From: Psychromarinibacter sp048262455
Lineage (GTDB): Bacteria > Pseudomonadota > Alphaproteobacteria > Rhodobacterales > Rhodobacteraceae
Direction: 5' to 3'
Assembly (NCBI GenBank): GCA_048262455.1
Contig: JBLXFD010000016.1
Location: 1 to 64,000, forward strand
DNA length: 64,000 nt
In this document: positions 36,118 through 44,903 of the stretch, piece by piece
How the letters are laid out: every line of letters starts with the position of its first letter
How positions within the stretch are numbered: the stretch's first letter is position 1
The notes under the pieces: generated by a model
The model's input: only the letters and a program-made list of their open reading frames with translations
Told to the model about the DNA's origin: nothing
Databases searched by the model: none
Position numbers and translations under genes: made by a program

Positions 36118-37103
36118 TTCAACTGGATCCTGCTGTCGAGACGGGCGTATAGAAGGTCGGTCGCGAAGTTCACCACCACCACGATGATCGAGCACAGGAA
36201 GATGATCCCCATCAGCGTGTTCATGTCGCGCTGGATCACCGACTGGTAGGCCAGCTGGCCCAGCCCCGGCAGGGTGAAGATCGTCTCGACCACCACTGAT
36301 CCCCCCAGCACCGTCGAGAACTGCAGCCCCAGCAGCGTCACCACCGGCAGCAGCGCGTTGCGCATGATGTGGTGCACCATCAGCCGGGTCTCGGAGGCGC
36401 CCTTGGCGCGGGCGGTGCGCACGTAGTCGAGTTCCGCCACCTCCAGCACCGAGGCGCGCATCAGGCGCAGGTAGAACGACAGGTAGATCAGCGACAGCGC
36501 GGCGGTGGGCATGACAAGGTGCCGGGCCACGTCCACCACGTGGTCCCAGCCGGTGTAGAACCCGGTGATGGTCTTGATCCCGCCCACCGGCAGCCAGCCC
36601 AGCTTGACCGAGAACAGCAGGATCATCATCAGCGACAGGAAGAAGCTGGGGGTGGCGTAGAAGATCAGCCCCAGCGTGGAAATCATGTTGTCCGAGACGG
36701 AATAGGCCCGGCGCGCGGCGATGGCGCCCAGCGCGATGCCGGTGATGAAGGCGACGCTCAGCGAGGTGGCCATCAGCAGCAGCGTGGTGCCCAGCCGGTC
36801 CATCAGCACCGCCGAGACGGGTTGCTCGTAGACGAAGGACCAGCCGAAATCGAAGGTGGCCAGCTTCAGCATGTAGCGCCAGAGCTGCACCCAGACCGGC
36901 TGATCCAGCCCGTATTCCGCCCGCAGCCGCTCGATGAAGGCCGCGTCGGCGCCGCCCATGTCGCCCACCAGCGCGTCGACGGTGTCGCCCGGCGCCAGTT
37001 TCAGCAGCAGGAAGGTGCCGATCATGATCAGGATGATCACCGGCACCGCCTGCAGCAGGCGCCGCAGGGCATAGGTCAGGATCGGGGGAAAGGGCAGCGA
37101 CAT
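36114..37103 (-). CDS. peptide-type ABC transporter permease (DppB-like)
   Basis: 329 aa. It begins ILTYALRRLLQAVPVIILIM and has LAPGDTVDAL, the DppB/OppB hallmark, then six membrane helices and the EAA loop DYVRTARAKGASE. The gene lies 112 bases after the binding-protein stop; a strong hairpin fills that gap. Inner-membrane channel partner of the DppC-like protein. Confidence 0.94.
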   Translation of the reverse strand: MSLPFPPILTYALRRLLQAVPVIILIMIGTFLLLKLAPGDTVDALVGDMGGADAAFIERLRAEYGLDQPVWVQLWRYMLKLATFDFGWSFVYEQPVSAVLMDRLGTTLLLMATSLSVAFITGIALGAIAARRAYSVSDNMISTLGLIFYATPSFFLSLMMILLFSVKLGWLPVGGIKTITGFYTGWDHVVDVARHLVMPTAALSLIYLSFYLRLMRASVLEVAELDYVRTARAKGASETRLMVHHIMRNALLPVVTLLGLQFSTVLGGSVVVETIFTLPGLGQLAYQSVIQRDMNTLMGIIFLCSIIVVVVNFATDLLYARLDSRIQLK

Positions 37104-37174
37104 CGGGCCTGGCTTTCTGCATCCGCCGCGCGGCGGACGGTGGGGTCTTGGGTCTGTCAGGGTCGTGGAAAGGC

Positions 37175-37208
37175 GGCCGGGCGGCGCCGCTGTGGACGCC
37201 GCCCGGCC
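37175..37208 (-). promoter_or_regulatory. intercistronic hairpin after the binding-protein gene
   Basis: GGCCGGGCGGC (37175-37185) pairs with GCCGCCCGGCC (37198-37208). It sits 8 bases beyond the binding-protein stop and before the permease gene. There is no long T run. Such structures usually protect the upstream mRNA and lower expression of the permease genes relative to the binding protein. Confidence 0.7.
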
Positions 37209-37215
37209 GGCCGGA

Positions 37216-38814
37216 TCACTCGTCCAGCCAGAGGTCGTACCAGCTGCTGGAGTTCCACCGCGGCGTGTTGTGGTGGTTCTTCAGGTTCTTGTTGGTCACC
37301 GAGATGAAGGGATGCTCGATCGCGAAGATCACCGGCAGCTCCTCCATCGCGCGGCGCTGGATCTCGTGGTACATCGAGGCCCGCTTTTCCGCGTCCAGTT
37401 CAGAGGCCGCCGCGTCGATCATCGCGTCGATCTCGTCGTTCTTCCAGCCGAACTGGTTGGTCCAGGGCGAGCCCTCCGGCAGGCCCGAGCGCAGCCATAC
37501 CATGGTGGACACGGCGGGGTCGGACCGGAACTGGTGCCAGCCGTTGGCGGTGTCGAAGTCATGGTCGCGGTAGACGCCGTTCAGGAAGCCCGGCGCGTCG
37601 TTGTTCAGCAGCTCGACGTCGATGTCGATCGCCTTCATCGCCTGGGCGAAGTACTCGCCCCACAGCTGGGTATACTCGCCCCAGGGTGCCGGCCGGTGCC
37701 GCAGCTTGAAGCGGAAGCCGTCGTCCTTCACCGGGTAGCCGGCGTCGTCCAGCATCTGCTTGGCCTTCTCGACGTCGTACTCGTAGGTGGGCACCTCGTC
37801 GGTGTAGTTGTCGCCGCCCACCGAGGGCACGGGGCCCCGGCCCGGCTTGGCGAAGCCGCGCATGATGTTCTCGATCGCGAAATCGATGTCCAGCCCGTGG
37901 TAGATCGCCCGGCGCACGTTCACGTCGGCGAGGATCGGGTTGCGGTGGTTGAACTCGATGGTGGAGTGGGCGACGTTGTTCTCGTAACCCTCTGTGCCCA
38001 CGTCGAAACGCTCGTCTTCGGACAACCGCTCGACATCCGCCATGGACACGCCGATGAAGCCGGATTCATGCACCTCCCCCGCCTCGAGCGCCGCGCCGGC
38101 GGCGGACTTGTCGGGGATGAACCGCCAGACGATGCGGTCGAGATAGGGAAACTCCTCGCCGCGCCAGTAGTCGTCGTTGCGCTCGGCGATCACGTACTGG
38201 CCGCGCTCGTATTCCACGAACTTGAACGGGCCGGTGCCCACGGGGGCGGTGTTGTACTCGTTCTTCAGGATGTCGGTGCCCTCGTAGAGGTGCTTGGGCA
38301 CTGGATGGCCGAGGTCGGGCATGGCGGCCACGAACAGGTCCATCGGCATCGGCTGCGAGTAGTTGAAGACCGCGGTGTGCGGGTCGGGGCAGTCGACGGA
38401 TTCCAGGTTCGCCTGCAGCGAGGAGGAATAGTTCAGCAGTTCCTTCCACATGCTCATGGCGGTGAAGGCCACGTCGTCGCACTGGAAATCCTCGCCGTCA
38501 TGCCACTTGACGCCCTCGCGCAGCTTCACGGTGATGGTCTTGCCGTCCTCGGTGCCGGACCATTCGGTCGCCAGCACCGGCTCGTACCCGTCGTAGCTTT
38601 TGTCGATCAGCGGTTCGATGATCTTGCCGGAGATCGAGTAGACCCCGGTGGACGCCCGCAGCGCGGGGTTCAGGATGCGCTGCTCGCTGGCCATGTGGAT
38701 CACGGCGGTGCCGCCGCGCTTGGGTTCTTCCTGGGCCAGAGCGGGGCCTGCGGCCAGTACCAGCCCGGCGCAGCCCGCCGCGGTCCAGCCCCCCATCGCG
38801 TAGAATTTCCTCAT
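37216..38814 (-). CDS. ABC transporter periplasmic binding protein, dipeptide/oligopeptide family (SBP family 5)
   Basis: 532 aa. AAGGAGGG precedes the ATG; the signal peptide ends near GPALAQEEP. The family-5 signature appears as LREGVKWHDGEDFQCDDVAF. Ligand identity cannot be told from the sequence; neighbouring enzymes suggest a small sulfur- or nitrogen-containing amino-acid derivative rather than a true peptide. First gene of the eight-gene operon, divergent from the glyoxalase-like/Lrp pair. Confidence 0.93.
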   Translation of the reverse strand: MRKFYAMGGWTAAGCAGLVLAAGPALAQEEPKRGGTAVIHMASEQRILNPALRASTGVYSISGKIIEPLIDKSYDGYEPVLATEWSGTEDGKTITVKLREGVKWHDGEDFQCDDVAFTAMSMWKELLNYSSSLQANLESVDCPDPHTAVFNYSQPMPMDLFVAAMPDLGHPVPKHLYEGTDILKNEYNTAPVGTGPFKFVEYERGQYVIAERNDDYWRGEEFPYLDRIVWRFIPDKSAAGAALEAGEVHESGFIGVSMADVERLSEDERFDVGTEGYENNVAHSTIEFNHRNPILADVNVRRAIYHGLDIDFAIENIMRGFAKPGRGPVPSVGGDNYTDEVPTYEYDVEKAKQMLDDAGYPVKDDGFRFKLRHRPAPWGEYTQLWGEYFAQAMKAIDIDVELLNNDAPGFLNGVYRDHDFDTANGWHQFRSDPAVSTMVWLRSGLPEGSPWTNQFGWKNDEIDAMIDAAASELDAEKRASMYHEIQRRAMEELPVIFAIEHPFISVTNKNLKNHHNTPRWNSSSWYDLWLDE

Positions 38815-38899
38815 CCGCTTTCCCTCCTTGGCGATCACGTTGTTCCAGACGCATCCGGCGCCCTTGCGGCCGGAGAGTGAGCCGAAGCTTGACACAAGG

Positions 38900-38916
38900 T
38901 CAAGATTTATCTTCAA
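38900..38916. promoter_or_regulatory. candidate Lrp/AsnC operator
   Basis: The A+T-rich near-palindrome TCAAGATTTATCTTCAA lies in the 297-base divergent gap between the binding-protein gene and the glyoxalase-like/Lrp pair. Arms AAGAT and ATCTT are perfect, and the general form resembles Lrp-type sites. The rest of the gap (38880-39010) is A+T-rich for this genome and probably holds both promoters. Confidence 0.45.
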
Positions 38917-39111
38917 ATCCGCCCCAGCTACCAATTCCATGCTAGAATATCGCGCATCCGTGGTAATGAAATTCGCAAATCACGAAGGAAGCGAGAACCA
39001 CGTACCGATCTGAAGTGGTTTTTGGAACGCCGCCGGTGCGCCGGCGCCACCAGCCCGGACGCCCATTCCGCGGACCCCCTTTATCCGCGCCCCATCAGGA
39101 AAGTGCCACCC

Positions 39112-39972
39112 ATGAGTCACCCCGTCAAAGGCATCGATCACTGCTTCAGCCTGGTTCACGACCTGGACGATGCCGCCGCGCAGTTCCGCCGGCTCGGCTT
39201 CACCGTGTCGCCGCGCGGCCTGCATTCCGAGGCCAAGGGCTCTGCCAACCACACCATCATGTTCCCCGAGGATTACTACGAGCTGCTGGGCCTGCTGCGG
39301 CAGACCCCCGCCAACAAGGCGCGCCACGAGATGCTGCAGGACCGCGGCGAGGGGCTGCACGCCATCGCCTGCCGCATCGACGACGCCCGCGCGGCCGAGA
39401 CGGCATTGACCGGGCTGGGGATCGGCACCCACGGGCTGGGCGACTTCGAGCGGCCGGTGGACCTGCCCGGCGGGGAAAAGGGCGTCGCCGCCTTCTCCAC
39501 CCTGTTCTTCGCGGCGGAGGAGGTGCCGGCGGGCGCGGTCTTCATGTGCCAGCACCGCAGTCCCGAGACTGTCTGGCTGCCGGAGCTGCTGGAGCACGAG
39601 AACACCGCCTGCGGCCTTGCCGGCATCGTGGTGCTGAGCGACGCGCCGGAGGCGGACGCAGGCCGGTTCGCGCGGCTCTGGGCGGACGGCAAGGTCACGG
39701 GGACCGAGGGCGGCGCGGTGGTGGACACCGGCGCGCGGTCGGCCCCGCTGCTGGTGCTGACGGAAGAGGCCTTTGCCGCACGCTACCCCGGCACCGACCT
39801 CGCCGCCCTGCCCCGCGGCGCCTTCGCGGCCCTGCGGGTCAAGGTGCGCGACATGGCGGCGGCGAAGGCCGTGCTGAACGGCGCCGGGGTGCCCTGGGCG
39901 GACACCGGCGACGGCATCTTCGTCGGCCCCGGCCAGGCCGCCGGCACGGTGGTGGAGTTCGTTCCCGCATGA
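39112..39972 (+). CDS. glyoxalase-like (VOC superfamily) protein
   Basis: 286 aa. KGIDHCFSLVHDLDDAAAQF at the start and GEGLHAIACRIDDARAA in the middle show paired VOC beta-alpha-beta modules of the Glyoxalase_3-like type, with a likely metal-binding His (H10) and Glu. AGGAAA precedes the ATG. VOC enzymes include lyases, isomerases and dioxygenases; the reaction is not assignable. It overlaps the Lrp regulator gene by ATGA and is divergent from the transporter operon. Confidence 0.75.
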   Translation: MSHPVKGIDHCFSLVHDLDDAAAQFRRLGFTVSPRGLHSEAKGSANHTIMFPEDYYELLGLLRQTPANKARHEMLQDRGEGLHAIACRIDDARAAETALTGLGIGTHGLGDFERPVDLPGGEKGVAAFSTLFFAAEEVPAGAVFMCQHRSPETVWLPELLEHENTACGLAGIVVLSDAPEADAGRFARLWADGKVTGTEGGAVVDTGARSAPLLVLTEEAFAARYPGTDLAALPRGAFAALRVKVRDMAAAKAVLNGAGVPWADTGDGIFVGPGQAAGTVVEFVPA

Positions 39973-40481
39973 GCACCCCCAAGACCCGGCGCACCGCCGC
40001 GAAGCCGGCAGAGCAGGCCAGCTTCGACGCGCTCGACCGCCAGATCCTGGACATCATCCAGGAGAACAGCGACGTGCCCATCAGCGCCATCGCCGAGGCG
40101 GTGGGCCTGACCCCCACCCCCTGCTGGCGGCGCATCAAGCGGATGGAGGAATCCGGGCTGATCGCGAAACGCGTGGCGCTGGTGGACCAGGCCATGGCCA
40201 AGGTGCCGATGACGGTCTTCATCGGCATCAGCACCCCACGGCACGAGAAGGACTGGATCGACAGGTTCCGCGTGCTGATCGACGAGATCCCCGAGATCAT
40301 CGAGGCCTACCGGCTGACCGGCACCGTGGATTACATCCTCAAGGTGGTGGTGCCAGACGTCACCGCCTACGACAACGTCTACAAGCGGATGGTGGAGAAC
40401 CTCGATTTCACCATGGTCAACGGGATGATCTCTATGGAAGAGATGAAGTTCACCACCGCGATCCCCACCCACTACATGTGA
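39969..40481 (+). CDS. Lrp/AsnC-family transcriptional regulator
   Basis: 170 aa. The N-terminal helix-turn-helix (LDRQILDIIQENSDVPISAI, then AVGLTPTPCWRRIKRMEESGLI) and the C-terminal RAM ligand domain with LTGTVDYILKVVVPDV are characteristic. Proteins of this family respond to an amino acid and often activate a linked transport or catabolic operon. The divergent amino-acid-derivative transporter operon is the likely target, through the site at 38900-38916. Confidence 0.92.
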   Translation: MSTPKTRRTAAKPAEQASFDALDRQILDIIQENSDVPISAIAEAVGLTPTPCWRRIKRMEESGLIAKRVALVDQAMAKVPMTVFIGISTPRHEKDWIDRFRVLIDEIPEIIEAYRLTGTVDYILKVVVPDVTAYDNVYKRMVENLDFTMVNGMISMEEMKFTTAIPTHYM

Positions 40482-40748
40482 CGGTATATGTAACGGGCCG
40501 GCGGGCGGCGGGCCATTGAGCCAAGTCGGAACATGCCCGTTTGCCGGCGCGGGGCGACCAGCCCCGGGCCGCGCCCGACCCTCCCAGCGGGAGGGCGCAT
40601 TGGGGATGGCAGGCGCGGTGTCTGCATCATTCGGTGTGACGCGATAAAGCGCGGGGTTCTGTCGTGGCGCCGGCGCCCTCCCAGGGTCGTTCGCGGCCCT
40701 CTTCGCCAAGGAACCGGAACTCTCCACCTGGTGGCGCGGGGCGACCGG
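40482..40748. other. intergenic region without a clear gene
   Basis: The 267 bases between the Lrp gene and the convergent kinase gene contain several GC-rich hairpins (for example CCCTCCCAGCGGGAGGG near 40579-40595) and the element GATAAAGCGCGGGG, which recalls the ATAAAGCGCGGCGA of repeat family B. A short plus-strand stretch at about 40687-40748 reads like protein (AALFAKEPELSTWWRGATGYA) without a start, so it may be a remnant of a lost gene. Confidence 0.4.
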
Positions 40749-42722
40749 CTATGCCTCCTCCTCCGCCGCGGTGCTGTCGAAGGCGGACAGCGGGCAGCGC
40801 AGGCGCCAGCCGAGGCCTTGGGGGTCGAAGTCGATGCCCACCTCGCCCGACAGCGACGAGGCGGTCAGCCGGTCCAGCACCGTGGTGCCGAACCCGGTAT
40901 GCTTCGGTTTCGTCACCGGCGGGCCGCCCCGCTCCTGCCAGGACATGCGGAATTCCTGCGCCGCCTCGTCCACCGTCCAGCGCACCTCGACCTTGCCGCT
41001 GTCGTTGCTCAGGCTGCCGTACTTGGCGGCATTGGTGGCCAGCTCGTGCAGCGCCATGCCAAGGGTCTGGGCGGCCGAGGGCGGCACCAGCACCGGCGGC
41101 CCCTCCACCGTCACCCGTCCGCCCGGCGCGGCGATATGCTTCAGCTGGTCGCGCACCAGGTCGCAAAGCGAGATGCGCTGCCACCTGTTGTTCACCAGCA
41201 GGTCCTGGTTCGCCGCCAGCGCCTGCAGCCGCTCGCCAAAGGTCTCGATGAAATCCTCCGGGGAGCGCACCGAGGTCTGCCGCGCGATCACCTGCACGAT
41301 GGACAGCAGGTTCTTGCTGCGGTGGTTGACCTCGCGCATCAGCATCTGCTGCACCGACTCTGACCGCTTACGCTCGGTGATGTCCTGGATCACCTTGATC
41401 AGGTAGGAGATTTTTCCGTCCGCGTCCCGCACGCAGCTGACGGTGGTATGGCCCCAGACCACCTGCCCGTCGCGCTGCACGAACCGCTTTTCCAGCTCGT
41501 ATTCATCCGCCTCGCCCGCCGACAGCCGGCGCCAGGCCTCTTCGCCCATGGCTTGGTCGGCGGGATGGGTGAACTGCTCCAGCCGGTGGCCCTGCAACTC
41601 CTCCACCCCGTGGCCCAGCATCCGCGCCAGCCGGTCGTTGACCCGCACCAGCACCCCGTCGCCGCCGACGATGCCGATGCCCACGCCGGCGTTCTCGAAG
41701 GTGGCCTTGAACCGCTGCTCCGCCGCCTCGATGGCGCGGGTGCGCTCGGCGACCCGCAGCTCCAGCTCGTCGTTGATGCGGGCGAGGTCGGCCAGCGCCT
41801 GCCGCTGCTGGCGGATCACCGCGGCGACCACCAGCCCGGTGGAGGCGGCGACGAGGATCAGCACCTGCAGCTTGGCGTGCAGCTGGGCAAAGTCGGCGTC
41901 GGGCAGCGGCACGTCGCGGAAGCCCTGCGCGTGCACGCCGATGGCCAGCGTCAGCACCAGCACCGCCAGCGTCGCCCCGCGGAACTGGAACCGCACTGCC
42001 GCCCAGAGGATCGGCACCGGCAGCAGGAAGCCGTAAACCGCCTGGTTCGACAGCACCCAGAGGCTCAGCCCCAGCATCACCGCCCCGATCGCCAGCCCCT
42101 CGGCCAGCCGCGCCGGGCCCGGCCAGTCCCCGGCGCGCCAGGCGCGGGCGGCGGAGATCGCCAGCGGCGTGGCGATCAGGATCCCCGTGGCGTCCCCCAG
42201 CCACCAGATCGGCCAGGTGGCGGTGAAGGGGCTCTTGCCGGCGGCCGCGTTGATCGCGCTGCCCAGGGTGGCGCTGATGACGGGGGCGGCCAGCACCCCC
42301 ACCACGAGGAAGGCCAGCACCTGCCCCAGGGTGGCGAAGCGCCGGAAGGGGGCGGAAAGCCGGGGCGCCAGCAAGCTCGCCGCCGCCAGCACCGCCGCCG
42401 CATTCGCCACGGCATAGCCCAGCGCCCAGGGCAGCGGGTTGTGGAACCACAGCGCGTTGCCCGTCAGCTCGCCCAGCGCGCCGAGGCCGAGCCACCAGCC
42501 CCAGGTGCGCGTCGGGTGCGTCAGCAGCATCGCCAGCACCACGCCGCTGGGGGGCCAGATGGTGATGGGGATGTCCGGGATCACCATCATCCAGCGGCCG
42601 AACCCGGCGGCGATCATGTAGGCGGCGTAGAAGACAAGCAGCACCGAGGTCGCCGGCGGCGGCTCCAGCAGCGCCCGCCGCAGGCGCGGCGCCGGGTCGG
42701 ACTGCGGATCTATCGCGGCCAT
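40749..42722 (-). CDS. MASE1-PAS sensor histidine kinase of the HWE type
   Basis: 657 aa. Residues about 20-300 hold eight or so membrane helices with WPPSGVVLAMLL, the MASE1 sensory domain. A coiled coil and a PAS domain (about 335-455, FENAGVGIGIVGGDGVLVRV) follow. The kinase part has the phospho-acceptor NHRSKNLL (His467), the N box HELATNAAKYG and the WQERGG motif of HWE kinases. No response regulator gene is adjacent, so it is an orphan. HWE kinases often feed the alphaproteobacterial general stress or light responses; which applies here is unknown. Confidence 0.92.
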   Translation of the reverse strand: MAAIDPQSDPAPRLRRALLEPPPATSVLLVFYAAYMIAAGFGRWMMVIPDIPITIWPPSGVVLAMLLTHPTRTWGWWLGLGALGELTGNALWFHNPLPWALGYAVANAAAVLAAASLLAPRLSAPFRRFATLGQVLAFLVVGVLAAPVISATLGSAINAAAGKSPFTATWPIWWLGDATGILIATPLAISAARAWRAGDWPGPARLAEGLAIGAVMLGLSLWVLSNQAVYGFLLPVPILWAAVRFQFRGATLAVLVLTLAIGVHAQGFRDVPLPDADFAQLHAKLQVLILVAASTGLVVAAVIRQQRQALADLARINDELELRVAERTRAIEAAEQRFKATFENAGVGIGIVGGDGVLVRVNDRLARMLGHGVEELQGHRLEQFTHPADQAMGEEAWRRLSAGEADEYELEKRFVQRDGQVVWGHTTVSCVRDADGKISYLIKVIQDITERKRSESVQQMLMREVNHRSKNLLSIVQVIARQTSVRSPEDFIETFGERLQALAANQDLLVNNRWQRISLCDLVRDQLKHIAAPGGRVTVEGPPVLVPPSAAQTLGMALHELATNAAKYGSLSNDSGKVEVRWTVDEAAQEFRMSWQERGGPPVTKPKHTGFGTTVLDRLTASSLSGEVGIDFDPQGLGWRLRCPLSAFDSTAAEEEA

Positions 42723-42888
42723 TTGCGCGCGTTTCCTCCGGAAGGAGCCAAGGTGTCGGGACCGGTTTCGGCGGGAAGACCTGCGGCCCCCGGGAAGTGA
42801 CAGCGGCCCCGTCCACGGCGCTATTCTTTATCGGCGCGGGGCGTCGATCAAGGGTTTATGCCGCGCGCCCGCCGCGCGGACGCCGGCC

Positions 42889-43947
42889 TCAGGCCCCCGG
42901 CAAGTGCAGCGCGGTGGGGATATAGGCGACCATCGGCGGCGCGGCGGGGTGTTCCAGCCGGTCCGCGAGGATCCGCATCAGCGCCTCGGCCCCGTCCGAA
43001 CTGCGCCCGCCCGCAACCGGCAGCACCTCGCGGTGCTCCGAGGCGACGTCGGTGTGCCCCAGCATCACCACATCCAGGTCCTCGCCCGGCGTCAGCCCCG
43101 CCGCGCGCAGCGCCTCCAGCGTGCCGGCGCCGTCGGAGACCCCCATCAGGATCAGCCCCTCGGGCGCGCCCGCCCCGCCCGCCCCCAGCCGCGCCAGCGC
43201 CTCGCCCAGCGCGGCGGCGGCGCTGTCGGTGGGATGGACGGGGCCGCGCAGCAGCTCCACCCGGGTTTGCAGCGCCCGGCCCTTCCAGTTGTCGAACCGC
43301 CCGAAGAACCTCCGCGCGGCAAGGATCGGCTGCGAGGCGCTGTCCAGCGAGACCAGCGCGATCCGGCTGTGCCCCCGCCCCGTCAGGTGATCCAGCGCCA
43401 GCGCCATGGCGTCTTCCCAGTCGATCCCCATCCGGTCCACGTCGACCCCCGAGACCGTGTGCCCGTCCACCGCCACCGCCCGCGCCTTGGACTTCAGCAC
43501 CGACAGCAGGCGGATCGGGATCGGCTCGTAATGCGACTGCAGCACGATGGCATCGAAACGCGGCACGGTGCTGAGCACCTGCAGCAGGTGGTCGGTGTCG
43601 TGGTACGAGATTTGCACCGCCTTCCCGCCCAGCGCCCGCACCCGCTCCACCAGCGCCGCCTGCACCCGGGCGCAGCGTTCGTTCATGCTGGAGTTCGACA
43701 GGATCAGCAGGCTGTCCAGCGGCTGCGGCAGCCCGCCCTGCCCGGCCTTGGTCACATAGGTGCCCCGCCCCACCGCGGCGCTGACCTGCCCCGCGTCCTT
43801 CAGCTTGCCGATGGCCCGCTGCACCGTGCCCTGCCCGACCCCGTAGGTCTGCATCAGGGCCCGCACCGTGGGCAGGCGAGTGCCGTGGGGAGAGTCCTCC
43901 ACCAGCCGGGTCAATTGGTTCAGCAGGGTCTGGGAGGGGGTGGGCAA
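42889..43947 (-). CDS. GntR-type HTH regulator with a periplasmic-binding (LacI-like) sensor domain
   Basis: 352 aa. The N-terminal winged helix (TRLPTVRALMQTYGVGQGTVQRAIGKL) is GntR-like, and residues about 75-350 form a LacI/PBP type I sugar-sensing domain (ALDHLTGRGHSRIALVSLD...). This domain order is known from AraR-like regulators. The start is a TTG with GGAG upstream; no ATG is available before the helix-turn-helix. It is divergent from the ABC transporter operon and the two palindromes in the gap are probable operators. Confidence 0.88.
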   Translation of the reverse strand: MPTPSQTLLNQLTRLVEDSPHGTRLPTVRALMQTYGVGQGTVQRAIGKLKDAGQVSAAVGRGTYVTKAGQGGLPQPLDSLLILSNSSMNERCARVQAALVERVRALGGKAVQISYHDTDHLLQVLSTVPRFDAIVLQSHYEPIPIRLLSVLKSKARAVAVDGHTVSGVDVDRMGIDWEDAMALALDHLTGRGHSRIALVSLDSASQPILAARRFFGRFDNWKGRALQTRVELLRGPVHPTDSAAAALGEALARLGAGGAGAPEGLILMGVSDGAGTLEALRAAGLTPGEDLDVVMLGHTDVASEHREVLPVAGGRSSDGAEALMRILADRLEHPAAPPMVAYIPTALHLPGA

Positions 43948-43971
43948 GGGAAAGGCTCCGTCCGGTGATTC

Positions 43972-44007
43972 TGGTACAAAGGTAGCGGGATATGGATAAT
44001 TGTACCA
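43972..44007. promoter_or_regulatory. inverted repeat TGGTACAA-N20-TTGTACCA (candidate operator)
   Basis: Perfect 8-base arms at 43972-43979 and 44000-44007. The half-sites GTACAA/TTGTAC resemble those bound by AraR-type GntR regulators. It lies 25 bases upstream of the regulator start, in an A+T-rich gap, so autoregulation is plausible. Confidence 0.6.
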
Positions 44008-44075
44008 CAGGGAACGCGGCGCGATAGTTCATATTTTTATGGATTTATGCACAGAATCCCACCGCAACAACCATC

Positions 44076-44106
44076 TTTACAGATACAAACCAGAATGTAT
44101 TGTAAA
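44076..44106. promoter_or_regulatory. inverted repeat TTTACA-G-ATACA / TGTAT-TGTAAA (candidate operator)
   Basis: Arms at 44076-44087 and 44096-44106 pair with one bulged base around an 8-base spacer. It ends 38 bases before the transporter ATPase start, suited to repression of that operon. It may bind the GntR-type regulator or another factor. Confidence 0.5.
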
Positions 44107-44144
44107 CCCCGCGGCCCGCCTGCCGCACGAGGGGGAGAAAGCCG

Positions 44145-44903
44145 TTGTCTGTCGCCGCCAACGCGATCGAGATCGACCGTGTCACCAAGGTCTTCGCCGA
44201 CCGCCACGGCGCCGGGAACCTCGTGCTGGACGGCATCGACCTCGACGTGGCGGAGAACGAATTCGTCTCGCTCGTCGGCCGCTCCGGCTGCGGCAAGACC
44301 ACGCTGCTGAACATCATGGCCGGGCTGGAAATGGCCACCGAGGGCGTCGCGCGGATCTTCGGGCGGCGGATCAGCGGGCCGGGACAGGGCCAGGGTGTCG
44401 TCTTCCAGCAGCACGCGCTGTTTCCTTGGCTGACGGCGCTGGACAACGCCAAGTTCGGGCTGCGCAATACCGGCCTCGGCAAGGCCGAGAAACAGGCGCG
44501 GGCGGCGGAATTGATGGCGCTGGTGGGGCTGACCGAGGCCTCCGCCCGCTACCCGCGCGAAATGTCCGGGGGGATGCAGCAGCGGGTGGCCATCGCCCGG
44601 GCGCTGGCGCTGGATCCCGAGATCCTGCTGATGGACGAGCCCTTCGGCGCTTTGGACGAGTTGACCCGCATCGAGCTGCAGGACGAGCTGCTGCGGATCT
44701 GGCAGACCCGGCGCAAGACGGTGGTCTTCGTCACCCACTCGATCACCGAGGCGCTGGCACTGTCGGACCGGGTGATCCTGCTGTCACCGAACCCCGGCCG
44801 CATCGCCCGCGACATCCGGGTCGACCTGCCGCGCCCCCGCCACCGCTCTGATCCCCGGTTCGCGGCGCTCTACGAGGACATCTGGCAGGGGCTGGCGGAA
44901 TGA
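44145..44903 (+). CDS. ABC transporter ATPase, nitrate/sulfonate/taurine family
   Basis: 252 aa. Walker A GRSGCGKTT, signature MSGGMQQR and Walker B ILLMDEPFGALDE are intact, and VVFQQHALFPWLTALDNAKF is typical of the SsuB/TauB group. The start is a TTG after GGGGGAG; no ATG is nearby. Overlaps the permease gene by ATGA. Energises the importer formed with the two permeases and the binding protein that follow. Confidence 0.92.
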   Translation: MSVAANAIEIDRVTKVFADRHGAGNLVLDGIDLDVAENEFVSLVGRSGCGKTTLLNIMAGLEMATEGVARIFGRRISGPGQGQGVVFQQHALFPWLTALDNAKFGLRNTGLGKAEKQARAAELMALVGLTEASARYPREMSGGMQQRVAIARALALDPEILLMDEPFGALDELTRIELQDELLRIWQTRRKTVVFVTHSITEALALSDRVILLSPNPGRIARDIRVDLPRPRHRSDPRFAALYEDIWQGLAE

